The translations under genes were made by a program, and so were the position numbers. Below, in pieces: positions 1 through 6,042 of a DNA stretch of 8,015 nt. Below the pieces are notes generated by a model. It had not been told where the DNA came from, made no database searches, and saw only the letters and a list, made by a program, of their open reading frames with translations. Where the stretch lies: positions 1 to 8,015 of the forward strand of contig JAKBAC010000129.1 of assembly GCA_021809365.1 (NCBI GenBank), given 5' to 3'. The stretch is from Planctomycetota bacterium (lineage in GTDB: Bacteria > Planctomycetota > Phycisphaerae > WQYP01). Each line of letters opens with the position of its first letter. Positions within the stretch are counted from its first letter, which is position 1.

Positions 1-543
1 GCCGCCATCCTGCGGGATATGGGCGTCCGATATGTGCTGGCCGGCCACAGTGAACGGCGGCACATTCTCGGTGAGACGGATGAAACGGTCGGCAAGAAAG
101 CACACGCTATTGTCACCGAAGGGCTTGGGCTGATCTTGTGTGTGGGAGAAACTCTGGAACAGCGACAGAATTTTAAGACCGTGGAGATCGTCGGGCGACA
201 GCTTGATGCCGGTCTGGCCCATATTGCTGCGGCCGGCGTGGAAGCGGGCCATCTGGTGATTGCGTATGAACCGGTCTGGGCCATCGGTACTGGTTTAACC
301 GCCACGCCCGCCCAGGCGCAGGAAGTCCACGCCTTTATCCGCACGAAATTGGATGAAAAATATGGTCTGGGTCTGGCGGAAACCATCCGTATTCAATACG
401 GCGGATCGGCTAAAAAGGCCAATGCCGCGGAACTCCTGGCGCAGAAGGATATTGACGGCCTCCTGATCGGCGGAGCCAGTTTGATGGCGGATGAATTTAT
501 GGGCATTGTACAGGCCGCTGTCAGTGCGCAGCCCGGACAGTAA
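1..543 (+). CDS. tpiA: Triosephosphate isomerase, 3' part (5' end outside window)
   Basis: Glycolytic and gluconeogenic enzyme interconverting dihydroxyacetone phosphate and glyceraldehyde 3-phosphate in the cytoplasm. The frame is open from base 1 and gives 180 residues ending in TAA. About 70-80 N-terminal residues, including the catalytic Lys loop, lie upstream of the window. Visible family hallmarks are the catalytic His in GHSERR (bases 46-48), the signature [11 protein letters not shown] with the catalytic Glu at 268-270 followed by the mobile phosphate-gripping loop, and the C-terminal phosphate-binding IQYGGS and LIGGASL motifs. No key residue is missing in the visible part. An ATG at base 19 is internal to the protein, because the preceding residues AAILRD align with the family. 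secG follows after 44 bases, a common pairing. Identification is essentially certain. Confidence 0.97.
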   Translation, partial: AAILRDMGVRYVLAGHSERRHILGETDETVGKKAHAIVTEGLGLILCVGETLEQRQNFKTVEIVGRQLDAGLAHIAAAGVEAGHLVIAYEPVWAIGTGLTATPAQAQEVHAFIRTKLDEKYGLGLAETIRIQYGGSAKKANAAELLAQKDIDGLLIGGASLMADEFMGIVQAAVSAQPGQ

Positions 544-557
544 CACGACCCTTAACC

Positions 558-571
558 GAGCCTGACGGCTC
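558..571 (+). other. Small hairpin abutting the secG ribosome binding site
   Basis: GAGCC, loop TGAC, GGCTC is a perfect 5-bp inverted repeat in the 44-base tpiA-secG gap. It ends directly against the AAGGA Shine-Dalgarno sequence (572-576) that serves the secG ATG at 588. There is no T-run, so it is not an intrinsic terminator. It could be an RNA processing site or a mild translational modulator, or chance in GC-rich DNA. Confidence 0.35.
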
Positions 572-587
572 AAGGATCATACAACGT

Positions 588-986
588 ATGACAACATTTT
601 TTTCCATCTTATTGGTGCTTCTGGGCGTGATCATGATTTTCGTGATCCTGCTGCAGCGTGGTCGCGGCGGAGGTCTGGTCGGTGCCTTTGGTGCCGGCGG
701 CGACGGATCGGCCTTTGGCACCAAAACCGGCGATGTGTTCACCACCATTACCGTGGTACTATTTGTTCTCTTCATGTTTCTGGCCATTGGCTTGAACTGG
801 ATGGTACAGGGCACACCAACCGTGGCGGCTTCACGCCCCGCCGCCACCACCCAGCCTGCGCATACGGGCGCAGGTGCCGGCAAAACCACCGCTTCCACCA
901 AGGCAACCGGGGGTACCGCGGCCACGCCGGGCGCGTCAGGCGGAGGCCATGGTGTTGTGGCAAAACCGGCGGCCACGCGACCGTGA
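588..986 (+). CDS. secG: Preprotein translocase subunit SecG with long C-terminal tail
   Basis: Small membrane subunit of the SecYEG export channel, which assists SecA-driven translocation. The 132-residue product has the SecG plan: TM1 at about residues 3-22, ending in the conserved [10 protein letters not shown]; a Gly-rich loop with [18 protein letters not shown] at 32-49; and TM2 at about 50-73. The core of about 75 residues matches the usual SecG length. The remaining 57 residues form a low-complexity tail of Ala, Thr, Pro and Gly that is probably disordered. The ATG at 588 is preceded by AAGGA 11 bases upstream, and the hydrophobic segment begins at once, as expected. It lies between tpiA and yicC and is probably cotranscribed with both. 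The fold call is secure; the function of the tail is unknown. Confidence 0.93.
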   Translation: MTTFFSILLVLLGVIMIFVILLQRGRGGGLVGAFGAGGDGSAFGTKTGDVFTTITVVLFVLFMFLAIGLNWMVQGTPTVAASRPAATTQPAHTGAGAGKTTASTKATGGTAATPGASGGGHGVVAKPAATRP

Positions 987-993
987 CTGGTTC

Positions 994-997
994 GGAG
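994..997 (+). promoter_or_regulatory. Shine-Dalgarno site fixing the yicC start
   Basis: GGAG lies 5 bases before the ATG at 1003. The open frame extends upstream to 874, but that part overlaps secG in another frame and encodes a Pro/Arg-rich stretch unlike the family. This site together with the MTGYGR start supports 1003. Confidence 0.7.
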
Positions 998-1002
998 TCT
1001 CA

Positions 1003-1902
1003 ATGATTATCAGCATGACCGGTTACGGCAGAGCCAGCCTGGAAGAGGAAAACTTTTTCTGCCAGGTGGAAATTCGTTCCGTGAATAACCGCTTTCTCAA
1101 AGCATCCATCCGGGTGCCCGATGAACTGGCGGACTGTGAAGCGGAAATCGACAAATTGGTGCGCCAGCAACTTTGCCGCGGTTCAATCAATGTCACCGTT
1201 ACCGTGGTGCTGCCATCGGGCACGGCGGCACCGGTCAATCGCGAGGCCGCGCGCTATTACCTCAAGGAAATGCAGGACTTGGCACGCTGGGCCAACGATT
1301 CCGCGACGGCACCGATGACCATCGACCTTACGGATCTGCTTCTGCTGCCCGGAGTGTGCGAATCTCCCAATCGCGGATTGGCGGAACCGGAACATCAGCA
1401 CCGCCGCGATGTGATTAACCGCCTCACCGCCGAAGCGCTCGGACAGATTGTGCAGATGCGCAAACGCGAGGGAGAAGCATTGTGGAAAGATCTCAAATCG
1501 CATCTGGACGAAATAGCCAAGGCCCTGGAAAGCATTCGGCAACTGGCTCCGCAGATTGCGCAGCAATACCATCAGCGGCTGCGGGCACGGGTGTTGCAAC
1601 TCGTGGGCGATGCCAAATTATCACTTTCCGACGCCGATCTTTTGCGGGAAGTGGCGTTATTTTCCGAACGGGCGGATATTAGTGAGGAAATTTCCCGTCT
1701 TTCCGGCCACCTGGAACATTTTTCGGGTTTGGCGGAAAAAGACAACCAGGTGGGACGCACGCTGGAATTCATCGCCCAGGAGATGTTGCGTGAGGCCAAC
1801 ACCATTGGCAGCAAAGCCAGCGACGGCCAGATCGCCAAATTTACCATGCACATCAAGGGCATTATCGACCGGATCAAGGAACAAGTGCAGAACGTGGAAT
1901 AG
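1003..1902 (+). CDS. yicC: YicC/YloC family endoribonuclease
   Basis: The 299-residue product matches the YicC/YloC family in length and in both domains. The N-terminal YicC domain (about 1-155) opens with MTGYGR and contains the conserved VEIRSVNNRFL (22-32) and a segment ending MRKREGEAL (152-160). The C-terminal DUF1732-type domain (about 215-299) contains ERADISEEISRL, GRTLEFIAQEMLREANTIGSK and the terminal helix KGIIDRIKEQVQNVE. Members in E. coli and Bacillus are reported as endoribonucleases that act in RNA turnover; the exact substrate here is unknown. The start is at 1003, 16 bases after the secG stop, because the longer open frame overlaps secG and loses family similarity. A second Met at 1015 (MTGYGR) is possible but less well supported by the GGAG spacing. 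gmk follows after 66 bases, a widely conserved adjacency. Confidence 0.94.
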   Translation: MIISMTGYGRASLEEENFFCQVEIRSVNNRFLKASIRVPDELADCEAEIDKLVRQQLCRGSINVTVTVVLPSGTAAPVNREAARYYLKEMQDLARWANDSATAPMTIDLTDLLLLPGVCESPNRGLAEPEHQHRRDVINRLTAEALGQIVQMRKREGEALWKDLKSHLDEIAKALESIRQLAPQIAQQYHQRLRARVLQLVGDAKLSLSDADLLREVALFSERADISEEISRLSGHLEHFSGLAEKDNQVGRTLEFIAQEMLREANTIGSKASDGQIAKFTMHIKGIIDRIKEQVQNVE

Positions 1903-1968
1903 CCTTCCCGCCAGTATGCGCAGGCTCTGGGAATGGATTTGGCATGTAAAAGAATCGGATTTCAAGAT

Positions 1969-2550
1969 ATGAAAAACAGCAGTCAAGGCTTGCTTCTTTT
2001 TGTGTCAGGCCCGTCCGGCGTGGGTAAATCCACTGTATGCAATCGTTTGGCATCCGACCTACCCGCGCAGTTCGCACTTTCCGCGACGACCCGGCAGGGC
2101 AAGCCCCAGGATCAATGGGGAAAGAAATATCTATTCGTTAATGAGAATGATTTCAAGCAGCGTATTGCAAATAATGAGTTTCTTGAGTATGCTAAGGTGT
2201 TCGGGCATTGGTACGGAACGCTGCGGCAACCCGTGCTGGATGCCCTGGCGGCGGGCCGCACGGTGTTACTGGAAATTGATATCCAGGGCGGATTGCAGAT
2301 TGCCGGGATGTTTCCGGAAGCGGTGGGTGTTTTCATTCTCCCTCCCAGTGATGAGGAGCTGATTCGCCGCCTTCGCCAGCGCGGACGTGATGAGCCTGAT
2401 GTCATTGAAACGCGCATCCGGCAGGCCCGGCAGGAAATTGCCATGGCCGAACAATCCGGCGCGTATCGGATTAAAGTGGTCAATGAGGTGCTCGATAAGA
2501 CCATCGCCGAATTGATCCGCTTTATACGTGCCATCCGTCCGGAATCGTGA
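1969..2550 (+). CDS. gmk: Guanylate kinase with atypical GMP-binding loop
   Basis: Cytoplasmic enzyme that phosphorylates GMP to GDP with ATP. The product has 193 residues from the ATG at 1969. Walker A is GPSGVGKST (14-22). The first GMP contact motif TTR is present (40-42), followed by the EFLEYA segment (Glu73), the WYGT motif (81-84), the Asp of EIDIQG (104), the FILPPS strand and the LID-like LIRRLRQRGRDE (131-142). The part that is usually written TTRxPRxGExxGxxY reads TTRQGKPQDQWGKKY here, so the second GMP-binding Arg is replaced by Lys and the GE pair by QD. The rest of the enzyme looks intact, so activity is expected. An in-frame ATG at 1933 would add 12 residues, but Walker A would then sit farther in than usual; neither start has a strong ribosome binding site. 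It lies between yicC and rpoZ in the usual order. Confidence 0.94.
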   Translation: MKNSSQGLLLFVSGPSGVGKSTVCNRLASDLPAQFALSATTRQGKPQDQWGKKYLFVNENDFKQRIANNEFLEYAKVFGHWYGTLRQPVLDALAAGRTVLLEIDIQGGLQIAGMFPEAVGVFILPPSDEELIRRLRQRGRDEPDVIETRIRQARQEIAMAEQSGAYRIKVVNEVLDKTIAELIRFIRAIRPES

Positions 2551-2573
2551 TCTTCCCACGGCGGAAGTCCGGG

Positions 2574-2611
2574 GCCGGTCGGCAGCGAAAAAGCCGGTCG
2601 GTAGCGAAAAA
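2574..2611 (+). repeat. Tandem direct repeat of a 19-base unit upstream of rpoZ
   Basis: Two adjacent 19-base copies lie in the gmk-rpoZ gap, at 2574-2592 and 2593-2611. The first reads GCCGGTCGGCAGCGAAAAA and the second differs only by T for C at position 10. The repeat is non-coding and lies about 50 bases before the rpoZ ATG. It could be a recent slippage duplication or a double protein- or RNA-binding site. Confidence 0.85.
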
Positions 2612-2618
2612 ATATTTC

Positions 2619-2632
2619 GGGCGATAACGCCC
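2619..2632 (+). other. Short GC hairpin followed by TTT in the rpoZ leader
   Basis: GGGCG, loop ATAA, CGCCC is a perfect 5-bp stem followed by TTT and then GG. It sits 29 bases before the rpoZ start and just after the tandem repeat. The T-run is too short for a convincing intrinsic terminator. A partial attenuator or RNA-processing element is possible, but this may be incidental. Confidence 0.3.
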
Positions 2633-2661
2633 TTTGGAAAATTAGCAGGAGTGTCCATCCC

Positions 2662-2898
2662 ATGATCGAAGCGATTAAGAGCGACGAAATTGTTCATAAA
2701 CTTGGTGGCCGATTTAAGTTGTGCGCACTGGTTCAGCATCGCTTGGCCGAACTGATTGAAGGTCAGCGTCCGCTGGTGGAGCGTAACGGGCGAAGTGACA
2801 TGGAAGTCGTCATTGACGAAATACTTCAGGACAAGATCAATATCGACTTTGAGAAAAGCAACCTCACGAGTCCCGCTGAAGCCCTGGGCCGCAAATAA
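2662..2898 (+). CDS. rpoZ: DNA-directed RNA polymerase subunit omega
   Basis: Small subunit that wraps the beta-prime C-terminus and helps polymerase assembly; in some bacteria it forms part of a ppGpp site. The product has 78 residues, short but within the family range. The omega core is visible at about 7-60: KSDEIVHKLGGRFKLCALVQ, the Arg-containing helix HRLAELIEGQRPLVE, and the strand-helix VVIDEILQDKI that corresponds to the conserved ALREI region. The ATG at 2662 has AGGAG 10 bases upstream. Position directly after gmk is the classical location of rpoZ and supports the call. The sequence is divergent from proteobacterial omega. Its leader carries a tandem repeat and a small hairpin, which suggests it might be regulated separately from gmk. 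Confidence 0.92.
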   Translation: MIEAIKSDEIVHKLGGRFKLCALVQHRLAELIEGQRPLVERNGRSDMEVVIDEILQDKINIDFEKSNLTSPAEALGRK

Positions 2899-3000
2899 AT
2901 CTGGTTTTGTCCGTGTGGGTCGGGCCGTGCGTGAGAACTTGCCGTGCTCACGGGCCGCGTAAGTACGCACGCATGGATTCCGCTGGAGCAAAAGAGTTCC

Positions 3001-3555
3001 ATGACCGCATCGCATAAAAATATATTGATCTGTGTCTGCGGCGGAATTGCGGCATATAAAGTCTGCCACATCGTGAGTCGGCTTACGCAACTCGAATATC
3101 ACGTTGAAGTGGCCATGACCGCGCATGCGATGAAATTTGTCGGCGCTCTGACTTTTGAAGCTTTATCCGGTCGCCCCGTACATACCGATTTATCCGAAAA
3201 TTCCGGTACCCAGGATCCACATCATATTCAATTGGCGCAAAACGCCGCTCTTGTTCTTGTGGCCCCGGCCACCGCCAATATCATCGGAAAAATCACCCAT
3301 GGCTTGGCGGATGATCTGATCAGCACACTGCTGCTGGCCACCGGCCCGGAAAAAGTTCTGCTGGCCCCGGCGATGAATGAACAGATGTGGAACAATCCCG
3401 CCGTGCAGGATAACATCGCGCTGTTGCGCCGGCGCAACGTCACCATGATCGGCCCGGAATCCGGCTGGCAGGCCTGCCGAACCATGGGCATGGGCCGCAT
3501 GTCCGAACCTGACGCCATCGTGGAGGCCATCACCGCGCGGGTTCCAGCCCGGTAA
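3001..3555 (+). CDS. coaC: Phosphopantothenoylcysteine decarboxylase (stand-alone CoaC)
   Basis: FMN-dependent enzyme of CoA synthesis that decarboxylates 4'-phosphopantothenoylcysteine to 4'-phosphopantetheine. The 184-residue product covers only the CoaC half of the usual bifunctional CoaBC (Dfp) protein. Visible motifs are the flavin-binding CGGIAAYK (13-20), catalytic His75 in HHIQLA, PATANIIGK with GLADDLIST (88-109), the PAMNEQMW motif (123-130, Asn126), and the substrate clamp with Cys159 in GWQACRTMGMGRM. The Gly that normally follows this Cys is Arg here. The ATG at 3001 is preferred over an upstream in-frame GTG at 2944, because flavodoxin-like strand 1 then starts near residue 7 and AAAGAG (2991-2996) lies just ahead. 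No CoaB sequence follows; the frame stops at 3553-3555, so the ligase must be encoded elsewhere. Confidence 0.93.
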   Translation: MTASHKNILICVCGGIAAYKVCHIVSRLTQLEYHVEVAMTAHAMKFVGALTFEALSGRPVHTDLSENSGTQDPHHIQLAQNAALVLVAPATANIIGKITHGLADDLISTLLLATGPEKVLLAPAMNEQMWNNPAVQDNIALLRRRNVTMIGPESGWQACRTMGMGRMSEPDAIVEAITARVPAR

Positions 3556-3664
3556 ATTTGCAGGCGTATCAGGTCGCTCAACCACCGGTAAATTCGCGGA
3601 CATGCGGAAAAGGCTTCCGGGAATACACAATCCTCGATCTTATCCATCCTTGCGGTGCAGGCGG

Positions 3665-5818
3665 CTATTCACCGGCGCTGATATTTTGCCGCTGAATTGC
3701 CAATTCCATGAGTCGAGACTGGCTGGAGCGTTCCGCCTCTCCGGCGGTCGGGTGGCGCTGGTGCCATGTACCATCCGCGGACAGATCCCACGCCTGCCTG
3801 TTATCGTGCAGCATAATATCCAGAATTTCCCGGATGCGCTGCGCCAGCAGCGGTGTTTCAATCGGGGTGGCGGCTTCCACACGGTGGCTTAAATTGCGGC
3901 TCATCCAGTCCGCGGACCCCATGTAAATTTCTTCCCGGCCATTGTTGTGAAAACAGAAAATCCGTGAATGCTCCAAAAACCTCCCGACGATGCTCAGCAC
4001 GCGAATGTTGTCACTCATGCCAGGTACACCGGGCCGCAGACAGCAAAATCCGCGCACAATAAGATCAATTTTTACACCCGCCTGCGATGCCCGATACAGT
4101 GTTTCAATAATTTCCGGGTCTTCCAGCGCGTTCATCTTGGCGATGATTCGGGCGGGCCGCCCGGACTGAGCATTGGCGGTTTCCCGCTGTATCATGGCCT
4201 CAAAGCGCCGCCGCATGGTGACCGGGGCCACCAGCAGCTTATGATAATCACTCTTCAGTGACCGCCCGGTCAGGTAGGAAAATAAATTCACCACATCCTC
4301 GCAGATGTCCTGCCGACAGGTAAAAAGGCCCAGATCGGTATAGACTTCCGCAGTGCGGGAATTGTAATTTCCGGTTGATATGTGGGCGTATGAGCGCAGA
4401 TTGCCCTCTTCCGTGCCGGCCTCCCGGCGTACCACCAGAGCAATTTTGGTATGCGTTTTAAGGCCCAGAATGCCGTAAACCACATGCGCTCCGGCGCTCT
4501 CAAGTTCCTGTGCCCACTGGATGTTGCTTTCTTCATCAAAGCGGGCTTTAAGCTCCACCAGCACCGCCACCTGCTTACCCATTTCCGCGGCCCGCGCCAA
4601 CGCCGGTACAAAGGGGGAATCGCCGCTGGTGCGGTAAAGGGTCATCTTAATCGCCAGCACCTGCGGATCATTCACCGCGGAAAGAATAAAGCGCTCCACC
4701 GAGCTGTTAAAACTTTCATACGGGTGGTGTACAAGAATGTCATTCTGCCGCATGATCGCGAAAATACTGGCCTCCGGATCAGCCAGCGCCGCGGGGCAGA
4801 TCGGCGTCCATGGCGCAAGCCGCAGCGCGGGCAGATCAAGGGTCGCCAGGCTCATCATGTCCGCCAGCCCCAGTGGTTCCGGCTCTTCCTCAATATCCTC
4901 CGCTCGAATTTCCAGACCATCAGTCAGATAATGGCGCATCTCCTCGGACATTCCGGTGGAAATTTGCACCCGCACGGTTTCCGCGAAGCGCCGGGCGCGC
5001 AATTCCTCCTGCACTTCTTCCAGCAGATCTTCGGAATCCTCAATATCCTCCGCCGCCTCAACTTCCGCGCTGCGCGTGACACGAAAAAAATGCGATTCCA
5101 GTATGCGCATCCCCGGAAACAACATGTCCACCCGCCCCTGAATCAGGCTTTCCAGCGGGACGAATATCGTTTCCGCCGCCTCTTCCAATTTGAACCAGCG
5201 CGGAAACAGCCGCGGAACCTTGGTCCGCGCGAACAGCGCCTCCGGCTGCGCCGGTTGCCGCAGCAGTACGCCGATGGAAATACTTAGATTGCTGATAAAT
5301 GGGAACGGATGCCCCGGATCCACCGCCAGGGGTGTAAGCACGGGAAAAACGTAGCGCGTGAAATACTCCGAGGCCCGGGCCTGTTGATTTTCATTGAGAT
5401 CCTCATATCGCCGCAGGATAATGCCCGCCGCCGCGAGCTGCGGTCGCAGTTCCTCCCTCCAGATTTTGTGTTGCAACAGTGAATCCTCGTTGAGGCGCTG
5501 GCGCACCAGTTCCAACTGCCGCCGATGCGTGAGGCCATCTGTGCCGATGTCATTGGGTTTCGAAGCGATCCAGCGTTTAAGCAGGCCGATGCGCTTCATG
5601 TAAAATTCATCGGTATTGCTGGCAAAAATTGCCAGAAATTTCAGGCGTTCCAGAAGCGGATTGCGTTTGTCGGCGGCCTCATGGAGTACCCGCCGGTTAA
5701 AATCCAACCAGCTTAGATCCCGGTTGAAAAAGCGAGCCTCCATCGGCCCGCCGGAGGGATTTGGCCGATCTCCGGAAATAGGAGCCTTGGCCGATGAGTT
5801 TTCCGCAATGCTGGTCAT
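3665..5818 (-). CDS. ppk1: Polyphosphate kinase 1
   Basis: Makes inorganic polyphosphate from the gamma-phosphate of ATP through a phosphohistidine intermediate, usually at the membrane. The 717-residue length and all four domains fit PPK1. The N-terminal domain contains FNRDLSWLDFNRRVL and Asn68 of SNTDEF. The head domain follows, with an acidic stretch at about 252-275. The C1/C2 domains contain HHPYESF (364-370), Arg396 in TLYR, Arg426 in KARFDEE, the autophosphorylated His456 in GLKTHTK, His479 in YAHISTGN, and His617 in LEHSRIF. Spacings Arg396-Arg426-His456 and His479-His617 equal those I recall for the E. coli enzyme, while His456-His479 is about 4 residues longer. The start at 5818 has only a weak GAGA upstream; a Met at 5743 (residue 26) would give the more usual N-terminus. 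It faces coaC tail to tail and diverges from the SurA-like gene. Confidence 0.97.
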   Translation of the reverse strand: MTSIAENSSAKAPISGDRPNPSGGPMEARFFNRDLSWLDFNRRVLHEAADKRNPLLERLKFLAIFASNTDEFYMKRIGLLKRWIASKPNDIGTDGLTHRRQLELVRQRLNEDSLLQHKIWREELRPQLAAAGIILRRYEDLNENQQARASEYFTRYVFPVLTPLAVDPGHPFPFISNLSISIGVLLRQPAQPEALFARTKVPRLFPRWFKLEEAAETIFVPLESLIQGRVDMLFPGMRILESHFFRVTRSAEVEAAEDIEDSEDLLEEVQEELRARRFAETVRVQISTGMSEEMRHYLTDGLEIRAEDIEEEPEPLGLADMMSLATLDLPALRLAPWTPICPAALADPEASIFAIMRQNDILVHHPYESFNSSVERFILSAVNDPQVLAIKMTLYRTSGDSPFVPALARAAEMGKQVAVLVELKARFDEESNIQWAQELESAGAHVVYGILGLKTHTKIALVVRREAGTEEGNLRSYAHISTGNYNSRTAEVYTDLGLFTCRQDICEDVVNLFSYLTGRSLKSDYHKLLVAPVTMRRRFEAMIQRETANAQSGRPARIIAKMNALEDPEIIETLYRASQAGVKIDLIVRGFCCLRPGVPGMSDNIRVLSIVGRFLEHSRIFCFHNNGREEIYMGSADWMSRNLSHRVEAATPIETPLLAQRIREILDIMLHDNRQAWDLSADGTWHQRHPTAGEAERSSQSRLMELAIQRQNISAGE

Positions 5819-5922
5819 GAATCGTTTCTCGCAAGCTTTTTTACAACGGTCGGTACGCCGTGCTCAAGTCCCGACTCCGTGAGAGTAACACCGCCGCGGC
5901 ATTTTTGCCAAATGCGATTGTT

Positions 5923-5949
5923 AAGATATTGTCAATATTTTTATTGATA
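5923..5949. promoter_or_regulatory. Overlapping dyads in the divergent ppk1 / SurA-like gap (operator-like)
   Basis: An AT-rich patch in the 224-base gap holds two perfect dyads sharing one arm: ATATTG-T-CAATAT (5926-5938) and TCAATA-TTTT-TATTGA (5932-5947). Together they give three TATTGA-like half-sites in alternating orientation. The - strand also reads TTGACA here (5930-5935), a perfect -35 hexamer pointing toward ppk1, but no convincing -10 stands at the proper distance. A regulator binding here could affect both genes. The dyads are seen directly; the regulatory role is inferred. Confidence 0.4.
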
Positions 5950-6031
5950 CACGTCCTAAGTGACTGGCGGAGAATCATGGTTTACGGTAATATGACGAAA
6001 TTGGTTTTGTGGACCTTGTCTTTTATGTTTC

Positions 6032-6036
6032 AGGAG
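6032..6036 (+). promoter_or_regulatory. Shine-Dalgarno site selecting a GTG start
   Basis: AGGAG lies 6 bases before the GTG at 6043. The frame is open back to 5860, with ATGs at 5977, 5992 and 6025, but none of these has such a site, and only the GTG places a normal signal peptide at the very N-terminus. Confidence 0.75.
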
Positions 6037-6042
6037 ATTCGT

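Noticed and set aside
521..1003. A 160-codon open frame on the - strand opposite secG
   Set aside because: It mirrors the low-complexity secG tail, is Pro/Arg-rich, and shows no motif.
2266..3126. A 286-codon open frame on the - strand crossing gmk, rpoZ and coaC
   Set aside because: It runs antisense to three recognisable genes, has no family resemblance, and is explained by GC-rich codon bias.
3549..3596. Two CCGGTAAATTYG copies 36 bases apart at the end of coaC
   Set aside because: Only 12 bases with one mismatch; no further copies and no structure around them, so chance or a minor duplication is enough.
3605..3619. CGGAA-AAGGC-TTCCG as a bidirectional terminator between coaC and ppk1
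   Set aside because: The stem has only 5 bp and no T-run on either strand.
4451..5287. A 278-codon open frame on the + strand inside ppk1
   Set aside because: It is antisense to a full-length PPK1 with every catalytic residue; its Arg/His/Gln-rich composition is typical of a shadow frame.
5860..6042. A longer N-terminus for the SurA-like protein (in-frame starts at 5860, 5977, 5992, 6025)
   Set aside because: It would bury the signal peptide, would run through the dyad region, and none of these starts has a ribosome binding site like the AGGAG before 6043.
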